Below, one piece after another: positions 50,091 through 61,550 of a DNA stretch of 64,000 nucleotides. Under the pieces are notes generated by a model. That model had not been told where the DNA came from and did no database searches. It saw only the letters and a program-made list of their open reading frames with translations. The stretch lies in contig OZ018416.1 in NCBI GenBank assembly GCA_963969595.1, positions 2,372,065-2,436,064 of the forward strand. Direction: 5' to 3'. The position numbers and the translations under genes are program-made. Numbering within the stretch: position 1 is the stretch's first letter; each line of letters begins with the position of its first letter. Source of the stretch: Neckera pumila. Taxonomy: Eukaryota; Streptophyta; Bryopsida; Hypnales; Neckeraceae.

Positions 50091-51729
50091 AGGCATATTA
50101 TAAAATAGTATTTTTGAATAGGATGTCAAGATTTTGGTTTTGCCAAATTTCAAGAAAATTAAAAAAAATTGGATTTCAAATACTCTAATGAAAATAGATT
50201 TCTAGAATCAATATATTGTCAAATTTTTAAGAAAATGATATCATCTACAAAGCAATTTTATATTCATGATTTGATAGTGACTTATTCTATTAAAAAAATC
50301 ATTACACTATTTAGAAATTAGGAACCACATAAAGAATAATTTAATTAATTTTAGGTCAAAAAGGCATATTACAAAAAAAAATTCATTATTTACAAAGAAA
50401 AGATCAAGAAATCTCTGTTAATTGTCTTTATAACAAATCTTTATTCTTTTTACCTAGTATCTTCTATGTGGTAAAATAATTTTTTTGATCTAAACCATCA
50501 AATTTACGTAGAATTTATACTTTATTTAGGATTCTGTTAATTTATTATTTAGTGATTTATTTTCTTAGACGATCATATTCATTAGTATCTTAAGATTGAA
50601 ATGAATTTGTAGACAGATTCAGATTGAAAACATTGGCGTTTTAGATCCTTTTTCTATGTTAAAGCAATTTATTATAATATAGAGAGCCTAAAAGAAATAC
50701 AATGAAATTATTCTACAAATTTAAGTAAAGATAAAAGAACCAAAAATGATTCCAGTACTTTGTATTGTCTAAACATTAAATATTTGATTTCTAAATCATA
50801 TTTATTTATTTATTATGTTAAAAAATGGTTGTTTCCTTCACCTCAAAGGAAATGGCTTAAATTTGAATTAAACACTTTCATAAGACTTAAGATAATATCT
50901 AATGGAAAGTTAATTAAGGCAAAAAATAATTAGGCAAACAATATTTTTCTACTATCCTATACAAAAAAAAATTATATCAACTACTTTTCTAAACTAGTTC
51001 CTACACCATAAAGAAATGGCATTTTGGATCATTTTGATTATACAATGAGTCTTCAAAATTGTACAAGCAATGTTTGGAATATAATGTAAAGAAAGATATA
51101 AAAGCAATATTTTTACTAGCATAATCAACCTCCAATTGATTGCAATTATAGCCAGTGTTTTTTTTTGGGTTTTCGGAGTAAAGTTGAAGTGGCGACAAAC
51201 AAAAAAATAATGTTGCCCAAATATTTAGTATTCATTTGTATTTTAGATAGAACTTTCTTTTCATCCACGTATTTGGATGATTTTCATTTAAAATTGGCGA
51301 CTTCATTCAAATTATTTCAAAAATTGGAACAACTTAGGCAATTTATGGTCTTTTTTCTTTGATTTTTTCCTATAGCTTTGGTGCCAGGCAATAAACTTTG
51401 GTGCAATTTTGCTCCAGATTGCCGAAAAAAAACCCACTGATTATAGCATTTAGTGATAGCAAAATAAGCGTCTCTCTCTAGCTTCAAATTTTCAAGCATC
51501 TCTTTCTAGCTTCAAAATTACTATTTAATTTTATATTTAGAATCAAATCAAATTACCTTGTTTTTATAAAAACTTTTTACAAATAGTGTAGAGCTAATAT
51601 GCAAAACATTTTTTTATAATAAAGGCCCTACACTATTCTAGACCTATTCAAACAACTTTGTTACACCAAAATAGACACATGTGCTTAAAATGACCTCATG
51701 TACCTTAATTATCATACCATACTATATAA
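50091..51729. other. AT-rich intergenic stretch, nothing recognised
   Basis: No gene, RNA or clear repeat was seen. A bidirectional pair of short open stretches at 51001-51499 has no family resemblance. Confidence 0.4.
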
Positions 51730-53293
51730 GGTAGGAGACCCTATTTGTGCCACAATTTAAAATCTCTCCTATTTGCGCCACTATGTATCAATGGTATACA
51801 TTTTGAACTTCTAACGTATTCTACTAAAATATAGTGGCCATTAAGTGACACAAATATCCTACAAATATCCTACATGAGGGTTAAATCCAGACATAAATTA
51901 TATATTTTTTGAAATGTCTGAAGTTTAGAAATGTTATAAGTGAAATATCCACAAAGATGCATAAATTCTTCATCCATATTGCCTAATTTTGAAATAATTT
52001 AAAACTTTGTATGGAATTTCAAAGAATAATATTTTGAAGCATAAAATTCTAAAATATTAATTGACAACAATTTTCATCAATTTGAAAAAAGAAAAAAAAG
52101 AAAACACATACCAATCAAAAGCACATCAATAAACCTCTAAAGGACTAAGTAGCATTTTTGGCAACATAGCATTTTTAGTCATCCATTTACAAAGAAAATT
52201 TCCATTTTTTCCATTGAAATTTTCAGATAACATGTGATCAAGGAGTAGCTTTAAGGTACAACAATTCTCATAACTTTTGACTACATAGTTAAAAAGTTAT
52301 TATATGATATGTTTTTTTTTTTGGAGTCAACTTGGGCAACGCGGTAGCTCAAAATAAATAAATAATTATTTAAAATTAGTTTTTGCAATTTATATATATA
52401 CATGGAAAGCTTTTAATCATTCCATTTTGACAAGTGAGATGAAAGTTATAAGGATTGTTTTAGTTTGCGGGTAGATAATTTTGGAATCTCTACTCTAAAA
52501 TAAACTTTGAGATCCTTTATGTAACTCAATTTTTAATATTTTTTGGAAAAAGATAATAGGATGTAGGTTTGTATTATAACATTAAAACCCTTGGAAGTAG
52601 AATTTTTCAATTCCATAACTAAATTCTTTAACAGCTTAGTATTTTAAACCATTCTCTACTTCTTTCTACTTGCTATTTTCTTCAAGCATGAGTATAAAAT
52701 ATTTTTTGTTGAAGTTTTTAATACGTATTTTCAATTTATTTCTTCAACATATTATGGAAAGTTGCAAGTTGGAAAGCTTTTAATCATTTTTGTTTAAAAT
52801 TTTTGAAAGATGAAATCTAACCATTTGAGAAGAATTGGAAATACTTCTTTTAAAAATGCAAGCATCATGATTATGCAATTAGTAGGGGTTCGTTTTTTGA
52901 AATTTTAGAAGTGCATACTCTAACAAATTAATTAAAGGATCCTATGGTTGGATTTGTTAAAAAAAGAAGTATAAATGAAGATTTTAGCCTTATTTTGAAG
53001 ATATGTAGTTTGAAACATAGTTCAAAATACAATTTTGGGCCTCTAAGCATGAAAGAATTTTAGGGTTTAAGAAAAGACAAAGCAACAAAATAAGAAAATT
53101 GTAGAAACCAAAATAAGAAAAGTTGTGGTAGATGAAAACCAAAAAATTTAATAGCTAGGAGTGCTCAAATTCTAAAATGTGATATTCAACGTGCCGAAAC
53201 TATTCAACATTGAAAAATCAAGTATTTTGGCACTATGTTGCCAAATTTGATCCTCATACATAGTAGTCACATGGCACAAATAGGGTCCTATCC
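51730..53293. mobile_element. Inverted-repeat element with CCCTATTTGTGCCA ends
   Basis: The left end GGTAGGAGACCCTATTTGTG CCAC (split) is matched by the inverted right end GGATAGGACCCTATTTGTGC CAT; the core CCCTATTTGTGCCA is identical. The left terminus repeats itself as CCTATTTGCGCCACTATG at ~51769. Bases ~52320-52690 are the reverse complement of sequence inside the 15755-17202 element, so the two share an internal module. No transposase was found. Confidence 0.7.
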
Positions 53294-53604
53294 AATGATT
53301 TTTTGATCATTTTGAAAAAATAGCCAAGAAATTCTTTAATATTCATGTGATACTTTGGTGATACTTGGTGATACTTTGGTGATACCTATATCAAAAATAG
53401 GTGATACCTATGTAGATTTTGGCTATCGGTCTTAAAACACAGTAGTATTCTATTTGTTTTGGCCCCACCAAAATAAAAATTTCCTTTATAAAAAATAACA
53501 AATTCTTTTGGCTATAACTAAATGGAAAAAAATTGTGTTTAAAAAGAACTTTGCTTCTACTTTACTTTAATACAATTAATGCACGTAAATCAATGTCAGA
53601 ACAG
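53294..53604. repeat. Spacer with GTGATACTTTG tandem repeat
   Basis: GATACTTTGGTGATACTTGG and variants repeat about five times at ~53346-53407. The remainder of the interval has nothing recognisable. Confidence 0.6.
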
Positions 53605-54080
53605 CTAGGGAGGATTGACCCCCTTATTGCCTCAACCAAAGGTAAATGTAAAAATTGCTTCCTATTTTGTGCTACTTAAATTTTGTATTTCTTCACCTCA
53701 ACTACCTAATTTGTGGCCTCTGATTGCAAATATGAATTCAGAATTTGCAAATTTATAACAAGTGGGGAATTAAAAAATTCCCGGGGGTTCTCTAGGACTA
53801 AAACATAGGGCAAAAAGGTGGACCCCCCCAAAAGCGTCCATGTATCCATTCATGCACCATAGATTTCCTTTGAAGTGTCCATAGACTTCCACTAAAGTAT
53901 TCTTGAAAAGTGTTATGACATTGTTTCCTTTCTTAATAATTTTTTTTTGGAAACTCATGGTTCAATCAATTGCTAATGCTACAAAAGTATTGATTTTAGG
54001 AAAAGCTGCCTCCAACTATGCTTAATTGCTTATTTTGACAGTTTTGGATGTTTCCACCACAAGGGGGTCAATCCTCCTAG
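53605..54080. mobile_element. MITE with CTAGG(G)AGGATTGACCCCCTT ends
   Basis: The left end CTAGGGAGGATTGACCCCCT is matched by the inverted right end CTAGGAGGATTGACCCCCTT (from 54080) with a single-base indel. The 476-bp element carries no coding potential. It lies about 0.5 kb before the SHMT leader exon. Confidence 0.8.
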
Positions 54081-54640
54081 CCTGCATTGTGGGAAGCACT
54101 CTTAGACGCAGGACGGGCGGTGCAAATGAAGGCTATGAGTAGTGCACGCCATCATCCCTAGCTCTCTAATGAATTTCATAGTAGGTTTGAACGTGTTTGG
54201 CTTCAATCTCCCATCCTGGCTTACAGGAGGGGCAATAAAGAAGTGTTCTAGAACAGGGTACGCCCTCCTGAGTGTTCTTTCTTCTAGCGATCTTTTGGTT
54301 CTCTTTTTGTCCAGCTGTTTTGGCTTGGTTGTTGTTCTTTGGTTTTTCTTTTTAATGCAGTGGGTTTCCCATTTGTTAAAAAAATAAAAAAATAAAAAAT
54401 ATATCCTCCCTGGCCTTTCACAAGCCCCCCGTGGAAATAATGCACAACGGTACTCAAAGTTGCAGCCCTTCAGGGAGACGGATAGCCCACTCGAAATCCA
54501 ACACAACCTGAAACCTGAATTATTTCTCAGGAGAAATAGATCTGGCCCTCCTCCACCGTCGGATAGACGCCCCCACCACCGTCGGATCAAAAAAGCTCCA
54601 CACAGAGTCAGCCTCTACATTTTTATAGTGGACCGCCATC
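54081..54640. promoter_or_regulatory. SHMT upstream region with TATA-like site
   Basis: Composition rises in GC toward the gene. TTTTATAG at ~54621-54628 is a plausible TATA box about 30-40 bp before a pyrimidine-rich probable transcript start. A pair of A-rich runs lies at ~54378-54402. Open stretches on both strands at 54102-54590 look like chance. Confidence 0.45.
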
Positions 54641-54771
54641 CTCTGCCCCTGCCCCAGTACCGCAGTTCCTCATTGCTTGTTTGCCTTAGTTGCTGTGGAG
54701 GTTTCCTTGCTCGCCAGATCCAGCTCTCGTACGTTCTCGGCGCTGTCGGTGATCCCGCATCCGCACTTTCG

Positions 54772-55720
54772 GTGAGTTCTGCTTGCGCAATGCGTCATTA
54801 TTGCCGCCATTTTTTTTTAAATTTCAGATTGATTGTTGGGTTCTTCCTCCACCACGATCTTGCCTCGTTGTAATGCATCTCGTTAGGGGGTCGAAGTTTC
54901 GTTTTCAAGGCGAGTGGGCTTGAGGGTGAGGAGGTTTCTTGTGTTTGGATTTTTCTCCATTGTCCGTTTTCTTGTTGTGTTGCGGGGTGTTTGCGACGTG
55001 GGTGGGGTGGGTGGGGTGGTTCGGGTCTCCGTCTCTCAGGGTTTGAACCCGAATGGGCGCTTGGTGCTTGGGTTTTGGGGGTTACGCGAGGTTGTCAGGT
55101 TGTAGCGTAAATGTCGTACATCCGATCTGGAGAGTGAGAACGACAGTGCGGGGTCGCGGCATTGGAAATCATGATAAGGGTTGGGAATCATCCAGTCTTG
55201 GGACTCGTATCCAGGGTTTAGCAGACTAGGGCTAATTGTGGAGATCTTGCACGAGCGGATACTTTTGTTCGTTCTAAGAAGCAGCAAGCTGCTCTAACTT
55301 CCTCACATTCACCGTGTGGGTAGCATTTTTGTCCATGCATGGCATCCTATTGGATCCGTAGCTTAGATGGTCAAGATCGGCATCGTCTTTACAGAGTTGT
55401 CGGTCTGCTGCAAGTGGATGAGTGGAATTGAGGGAATTTGGATTGTTTTTTAAGATCTTATCGCAACGTGCGAGCTGAACCCGTGAAACGACTTGAATGC
55501 CAGTTTCTGGTCTATTTCATGTTGTTGCTTGAGTTTGTCACCTAAACTACCACAATGCTTTGGAGTCCCGAAGCATGATCCATGCATAGTACTGATGCCT
55601 CACAAAATTCTGTGAATAGAGGGGCTCCTTGGTGTCGTGAAGATGCTGCCATTGCGGGTTGCGAAGTCCTCTGAATGAATGCTCTTCGTTCTGATTTTTG
55701 GCCCATAATTGCATGTGCAG
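54772..55720 (+). other. Probable leader intron in the SHMT 5' UTR
   Basis: The donor G|GTGAGTTCT and the acceptor TGCATGTGCAG|CAGACC bound a 949-bp intron ending 45 bp before the start codon. The interior is T/G-rich, as plant leader introns often are. It is inferred from splice signals only. Such introns can raise expression, but nothing here proves it. Confidence 0.6.
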
Positions 55721-55765
55721 CAGACCTTCTTGAGCAGGAGTAAAGACACCCTTGTTGCCGCCATC

Positions 55766-57572
55766 ATGGGTTCCGTGGGCGCAGTGGAGTACAGCGTGGG
55801 CGAGTGGGGCAACCAGCCTCTGGCGTCGGCCGACGAGGAGATCTTCAACCTGATCGAGCACGAGAAGGTGCGCCAGTGCCGCGGCATCGAGCTGATCGCC
55901 TCCGAGAACTTCACTTCGCAGGCGGTGATCGAGGCGTTGGGGTCGGCGCTGACCAACAAGTACTCGGAGGGCCTGCCCGGCGCGCGCTACTACGGCGGCA
56001 ACGAGTTCATCGACCAGATCGAGAACCTGTGCAAGGCGCGCGCTCTGAAGGCGTTCCACCTGGAGCCCTCGAGTTGGGGCGTGAACGTGCAGCCGTACTC
56101 GGGTTCCCCCGCGAACTTCGCCGTGTACACGGCTCTCCTGAACCCGCACGACCGCATCATGGGCTTGGACCTTCCCTCGGGCGGGCACCTGACGCACGGC
56201 TACTACACGTCGAACGGGAAGAAGATCTCGGCCACGTCCATCTTCTTCGAGAGCCTTCCGTACAAGGTGAACTACGACACGGGCTTCATCGACTACGATA
56301 AGCTGGAGGAGAAGGCGCTGGACTTCCGTCCTAAGATGATCATCTCGGGCGGCAGCGCGTACCCGCGCGACTGGGACTACAAGCGTCTGCGCGAGATCGC
56401 GGACAAGGTAGGCGCGCTGCTGATGTGCGACATGGCGCACTTCAGCGGTCTGGTGGCTGCGCAGGAAGTGAACCAGCCGTTCGAGTTCTGCGACGTGGTG
56501 ACGACGACAACGCACAAGAGCCTGCGCGGTCCGCGCGCGGGCATGATCTTCTACCGCAAGGGCCCGAAGCCCGTGACGAAGAAGGGTCAGAAGGAGGGCG
56601 AAGTTTATGACTTCGAGGACAAGATCAACTTCTCGGTGTTCCCTTCGCTGCAGGGCGGTCCGCACAACCACCAGATCGCGGCTTTGGCGGTGGCGCTGAA
56701 GCAGGTGGACACGCCTTTGTTCAAGGCGTACGCGAAGCAGGTGAAGGCCAACGCCAAGGCCATCGGCGCCTCGCTGATGAAGAAGGGGTACAAGATGGTG
56801 ACCGACGGCACCGAGAACCACCTGGTGCTGTGGGACTTGAGGCCGCTGGGTCTCACCGGTGAGTCCTTGGGAGGAATTTGCATCCACCCCATTTTGTAAT
56901 GTACACCGAGCTTGTCGTTGCGGGCTAGACTGAATGTTTGTTGCGTGACTTCATTTATGTGGACCTCCATGTCTGGGTGTTGGATGAGTTGCACTTTGAT
57001 TATTGTCTACATTGTGATGTTTCCTGACGTGGTTGTCGTTATTTGTGTGGACTGCAGGGAACAAGGTGGAGAAGGTTTGTGAGCTGGCGCACATCACGTT
57101 GAACAAGAACGCCGTATTCGGCGACAGCAGTGCGTTGGCCCCTGGCGGCGTCCGCATCGGTAAGCGGATTTGTCTTGTGCTGATTTTTGTTGGAGGCCGA
57201 CCTGAACCATTTCGTTTCGTTTTGCATCGATTGTACGTGGACCTGGCAAGTGCATGTGATGAGAGAGTTGTATGTGAATGTTGGGCATTTTGTGCTGATG
57301 GGGCCTGGCGTGTCGTTGTTTCAGGAGCGCCTGCCATGACTTCGCGCGGCCTGAAGGAGAAGGACTTCGAGACGATCGCGGACTTTCTGGAGCGTGCGGT
57401 GAACATCACGTTGAAGGTGCAGAAGGAGCGCGGCAAGCTTTTGAAGGAGTTCAACAAGGGCGTGGAGAAGAACGAGGAGATCGCGGCTTTGAAGTCGGAC
57501 GTGGAGAAGTTTTCGATGTCTTTCGACATGCCCGGGTTCGACGTGAACAACTTGAAGTACGGCAACGAATAG
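55766..57572 (+). CDS. SHMT: Serine hydroxymethyltransferase, cytosolic type
   Basis: A PLP enzyme that interconverts serine plus tetrahydrofolate with glycine plus methylenetetrahydrofolate. Three exons (55766-56858, 57058-57159, 57325-57572) give 1443 nt or 480 residues, about the usual cytosolic plant length. Family motifs are complete: [40 protein letters not shown], the PLP-lysine motif [16 protein letters not shown] with K251, and [20 protein letters not shown]. The start ATG ([10 protein letters not shown]) is chosen because upstream codons lie in probable 5' UTR and no targeting peptide is encoded. A plastid or mitochondrial isoform would need a longer N-terminus. Third codon positions are almost all G or C in exon 1, unlike every other gene in the window. 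Both coding introns are near the 3' end. Confidence 0.98.
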
Positions 57573-59410
57573 ATGTCTGCATGTGGGGAACGTCGACCCC
57601 GAATATATGATTAGATGGAACCATCTTTGTGATTTTAGATTGCCGGTTCTCTACTTTAGGTGGTAGTATCATTTGGTGCGAGTGCAGGAGAAATGCGTGG
57701 TGGCCCTGGTGGTTCTCCGTGTTGTATTGTGTTTACGATTGGAACTCTGGGTCAGTCTTTGACTTTCAATTTTGTAGAGGTAGGACGATTCTTTTTGGTA
57801 TGATGCGAATAAGGCTGAAGAAGAATTCAGCCGGAACTAACGATTTGGACAGATTGATTGATTGATGCATCATATTTAATTCGGGGGTACCATAATTTCC
57901 GAAACTGACAGCTTGGTTGATTTCGCTTCCCATCGTTAAGTGTTACTGATGTGTTGTATTTCCTATATGCATCCAGTCGAAATTGATGGTTCGCACTCAT
58001 CGATTAGTCGTTCTTATATCGTCGGTTGGGAGTGCTGCCTGATCTGCTCGTTGGCACAGGCCTCTGCTCGATATTCAATGTCAGAATAACCTGTTTCTGA
58101 ATCTGACTGCGTAGTGACTTTCGCTCACTCTCGGAGTAACTTGATGCATTATCCTGAAACGTCTATGAAGAAATCAATGTGAAGCTATGAAGTGAAAAGA
58201 GGAGTTACTAGGAGCCGTTCTCCATGGAGGAGTGAAACCCTTTTCCAAGAATGGAGAGAAATTGAGTGAAATAGAGAGAATGGAGAATGGTGAAACTTGT
58301 AATGCTTCACCTCAAGAGAAGAAAATAACTTCTCAATCTTTAGAAAGTAGTCCTTTGCAATTCTTGCAATCCAAGGAGAGTGTGTTATGTCCTCATTCTT
58401 TGAAAATTGAGAAACAGGAGAAGATGTGACAACTCCTATTTCTCCCTTGTCCTTTGTTATCTTCCTTACTTTCCTTTGAATGTAGCATCTTGTTAGCTCT
58501 GCACTAAAAATGATATTTTGCGTTATAGTGCTAATTGATTTGGAAAGTATTACTATACCAGAGTTGGGGTTAGAGTCATTAGGCTTCATACATATCTTTT
58601 TCTGTTGAATTTTTTGTTCATGAACTTGACTTAGAATTATTGGAAGTTCATTATTCATGGTTCTAAGTATTTTATGATTTATAGCACGGTTCAAAATATT
58701 CCATGACCTTTGGTAGTACTCAAGGTTCAAAATATTGTGGTACTCAAGACTTTACCAATACTTGTAGCTTTACCAGCATTCACGGCTTCAACTTTGTGAT
58801 TTTTTTGAGGATTAAAATCATTTTCATTAATATTTTATTTGCTATTTGATTATATCACGCTATAATTTCTAAAAAATTTATTGGATGCCATATTTAACTA
58901 TATTTTGAATTATTTATTAACAACTCTAACAATCTAATCCTAACATAGGGTACTGCATTAGAGTACTCTTCATGAATCTTTTTACCAAGAACACATTTAT
59001 CAATACTATTGAATGAGGAGGATCTGTACAAGCATTGCCAATAAAGATATTCACTAGGAGTAAAAACTTGTTGCAATTTAAAATTAAACCATTTAGTGTA
59101 GGTAACAACATCTATTATGATGAGTGTACTGCTCTCTGTTAATTGGGGCATATTGCTTTGTTCCAATCCCCAGTCTTTTTTCCCCTCATAATTTTGCCTG
59201 GCCTCCAAGTTTTTATCACAACCTTCCCCTCTTCCTGGAGGCTTTCAGGGGCTCCATCTCATGCTTGGCTTTTACATGTATGCACTTGCTCCCACTGATC
59301 AACATGTCATTTGCCCACCATCGGTTTTTCAAGTAAGAAACTACAATACATAAGATTGTGGTGTTAGAGAGCAAATCCAGCAATGGTGACTACCATAATG
59401 TTTGCAAATA
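57573..59410. other. SHMT 3' UTR and intergenic spacer
   Basis: The first ~250 bases are probably SHMT 3' UTR. A minus-strand open stretch at 58185-58730 (181 codons) has Ile/Lys/Ser-rich composition and no family resemblance. Bases ~58680-58790 carry repeated GGTTCAAAATATT and GGTACTCAAG words. No gene is supported. Confidence 0.45.
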
Positions 59411-59571
59411 CAGTAGAACCTCCCTAATCCAATACTCTCTAAATCAACAAAACGCTGTCAAGAAGTATTGATTGCCAATCCAAGCTTAATAATATGAACC
59501 ACATACATATCATGACCCTCCCTAATGTAATAGTCTCTCTAATGCAATGTGACTTTAGAGAGGTTCTACTG
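59411..59571. mobile_element. pogo/Emigrant-like MITE, copy 2
   Basis: It begins CAGTAGAACCTCCCTAAT and ends TTAGAGAGGTTCTACTG, flanked by TA on both sides (59409-59410 and 59572-59573). The 161-bp length, TA duplication and CAGTAGAACCTC termini fit plant pogo-like MITEs of the Emigrant/Lemi type. Its reverse complement is collinear with 37952-38134. Confidence 0.9.
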
Positions 59572-60431
59572 TATGTTAAGCTTTTTTGTAAAGAAGTGTT
59601 CGTTTTGGGTTTAATCTTGGGATCACCCTTCATACACCCCCACCGCTTCGAGTGTAAGCTTGAATCTATGACACACGAGTACATGACGGGTTTGCGATTC
59701 AAATGTCGTAGTATGTGATCGTCTGGCCTGGAAACGGACTTCTGCATCACAGTTTGTGACCAGCTGGAGCAATCCCAAATTTGCATAATTAGCCTAGCTC
59801 TCGTTTCTAAAAGCAGAGCTAATTGTGCTAGGAACTCAAATTTAACATCGTCGTGTTTCACGTAATGGAGCTATTAAAAAGGTTCTGGTAAATTTCCTGC
59901 TATACTTCGCCACAAATGTAAACGATGATACTGCGTGCACTCCCAGCCTCCACATAGACTCGTTTAGGACATTAGAAAATCATCAGAACATCAGAGAATC
60001 AGAACATCAACAGTTTACCAAATAATTGGGCTAAATGTCTGGCTTTTGATCTTTGAATGGAAATGAATTACATACCGTCATAGAGATCTACAAACTCCCA
60101 CTTCAAAAATCGCATCAGAAATGCATTCAGAGTCATAAAAATTGGATCTCAACAGATTCGGTTCTTGTAATCTAGAGCATATGTATACACAGGTCTATAC
60201 AACTCCCCACAACATCATCACTAAAAGGTGCTTATTACCGTGGCACAAATCTGTATCCCCGACGTTAATGACCTGATCCAAGTTCGAGAGAGTTGAGTAA
60301 TCATTTTGGAACTGTATCGGATGATTGTATGTCCTAAAACACGGAGGGCTTCCTCTTTAGTTTCCTGTTGGGAGAGAATCGAGGACTCTGACAAGGAGGA
60401 AGCAAGAGCAAGTTCCCAGTCTTCACGGGAA
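59572..60431. other. Intergenic, probable 3' region of the propeller gene
   Basis: The minus-strand gene at 60432-61550 would have its 3' UTR here. A second minus-strand frame (60221-60457) overlaps the end of that gene by 26 bases, but it has no family resemblance and is treated as chance. Confidence 0.4.
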
Positions 60432-61550
60432 TCACTCTTCACCTTCTTCCTCGTCATCTTCCCCTTCTTCTTCTTCCTCTTCCCCTTCTTCCACTTCAGT
60501 TTTTATTGTAAACTGCGGCAACTTTACCTTTATACACTCCTTCGTTGCTAAATCAAATAGCACATATCCGTCTGCTTGGGCATACAGAAATGACCAGTTA
60601 TACAGAAACAAGTACTGATTGCAGTAGCATGTGACGACTCCCAAGTTCTCATAGGTAGAATGACCGAAAAAAACATGATCTGAAAGCCATTCATACGGTT
60701 CACCTGCAATGCGTGCATACTCCACCCACTCACTCTTTGTTTGGTCGACTAGCTCCCAAACAACAACGTAACTGTCCTCGCCATTTAGCACCTCCCTAGT
60801 GGTGAAAATTCGGCCTTCAAATGCTCCCAAGGTGTGTTCACCTGTCGCCTCCTCATCCTCAACCATGGGAAGCCCTCTCAGTATAGACCAACTGTCTCCC
60901 TCAATAGAATACACCAAGATCATTTCAGGCCCTCGTGAGAAGTAAAGGTAATCGTTGCTCGACGTACAACTTGTAGACATGGGAGCGCTCTTTAACGAGT
61001 CCTCAGCCAACGAGCCCAACAAGGATGACCTGGTGCTCCAAGATCTGCTCTTGGAATCATACACTTGAGTCTTCTTGTCAAGGCTGCCCTGGAAGAGTTT
61101 GAAGGAGTAAGGCTTTTCTGACGTGTCGACCGTCATACCAAGGGCAAAATAGAATTTGCTGATTTCCGGAGGTGGAGGTACCAAGTGCCACTTTCTGGTA
61201 TGGATACTGAACACAGCCTGTTGATCCAAGTTGTCAGGGTGGTGGCAGTAGATCAGCCCTTCGACTTGAAATGCTGAATGACGGAGGGATCTGCTTTCAT
61301 AAAAGCTTTTGATAGTAAAGGGTTGGCGCCTCCAACTGGATGTTTCGGTGGAAACCTCGTACGAGAGAATGCCATTCACATGCTTGAAATCCATTGCTTC
61401 GAGAGCACCCAAAGCAATGGTCACAAAATAGGGCTTCGGCTCCAATCTCTGCAACTCTAAATCTGGAGTGTCCTTATTTGTGACTCTTGCACCTTTCCGA
61501 GGACGTCCAGGGGACGCATCCTCACAGTCTTCTCCACTTCTCTTCCCCAT
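60432..61550 (-). CDS. Beta-propeller (F-box-associated/kelch-like) protein without a visible F-box
   Basis: A single-exon 372-residue protein. An in-frame TGA lies 36 bases before the ATG, so the N-terminus is fixed unless a further exon is spliced in. Residues 1-25 are basic (KRSGEDCEDASPGRPRKGAR) and could be a nuclear localisation signal. Residues ~40-340 have repeated hydrophobic strands with W/Y-containing turns (SFYESRSLRHSAFQVEGLIY, SIHTRKWHLVPPPP, YDSKSRSWSTRSSL, YSIEGDSWSILRGLPMVE, WVEYARIAGEPYEWL), typical of kelch or F-box-associated propellers in plants. Residues 352-372 are nearly all Glu/Asp. Without an F-box, a role as an SCF substrate receptor is unsupported; a truncated relative or an independent scaffold is possible. 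Confidence 0.65.
   Translation of the reverse strand: MGKRSGEDCEDASPGRPRKGARVTNKDTPDLELQRLEPKPYFVTIALGALEAMDFKHVNGILSYEVSTETSSWRRQPFTIKSFYESRSLRHSAFQVEGLIYCHHPDNLDQQAVFSIHTRKWHLVPPPPEISKFYFALGMTVDTSEKPYSFKLFQGSLDKKTQVYDSKSRSWSTRSSLLGSLAEDSLKSAPMSTSCTSSNDYLYFSRGPEMILVYSIEGDSWSILRGLPMVEDEEATGEHTLGAFEGRIFTTREVLNGEDSYVVVWELVDQTKSEWVEYARIAGEPYEWLSDHVFFGHSTYENLGVVTCYCNQYLFLYNWSFLYAQADGYVLFDLATKECIKVKLPQFTIKTEVEEGEEEEEEGEDDEEEGEE

Noticed and set aside
54102..54590. 162-codon minus-strand reading frame upstream of SHMT
   Set aside because: Low-complexity Lys/Thr stretch from A-rich DNA and no motif; overlaps the SHMT promoter.
55804..56301. 165-codon plus-strand frame inside SHMT
   Set aside because: Out-of-frame shadow of the same GC-rich exon, Arg/Gly/Ala-rich with no family resemblance.
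55547..56887. 446-codon minus-strand reading frame
   Set aside because: It is the shadow of SHMT exon 1, kept open by the extreme G/C third-position bias; the sense strand gives a complete, motif-rich SHMT.
58185..58730. 181-codon minus-strand reading frame
   Set aside because: No recognisable domain, AT-driven composition and short repeated words; no splice or promoter support.
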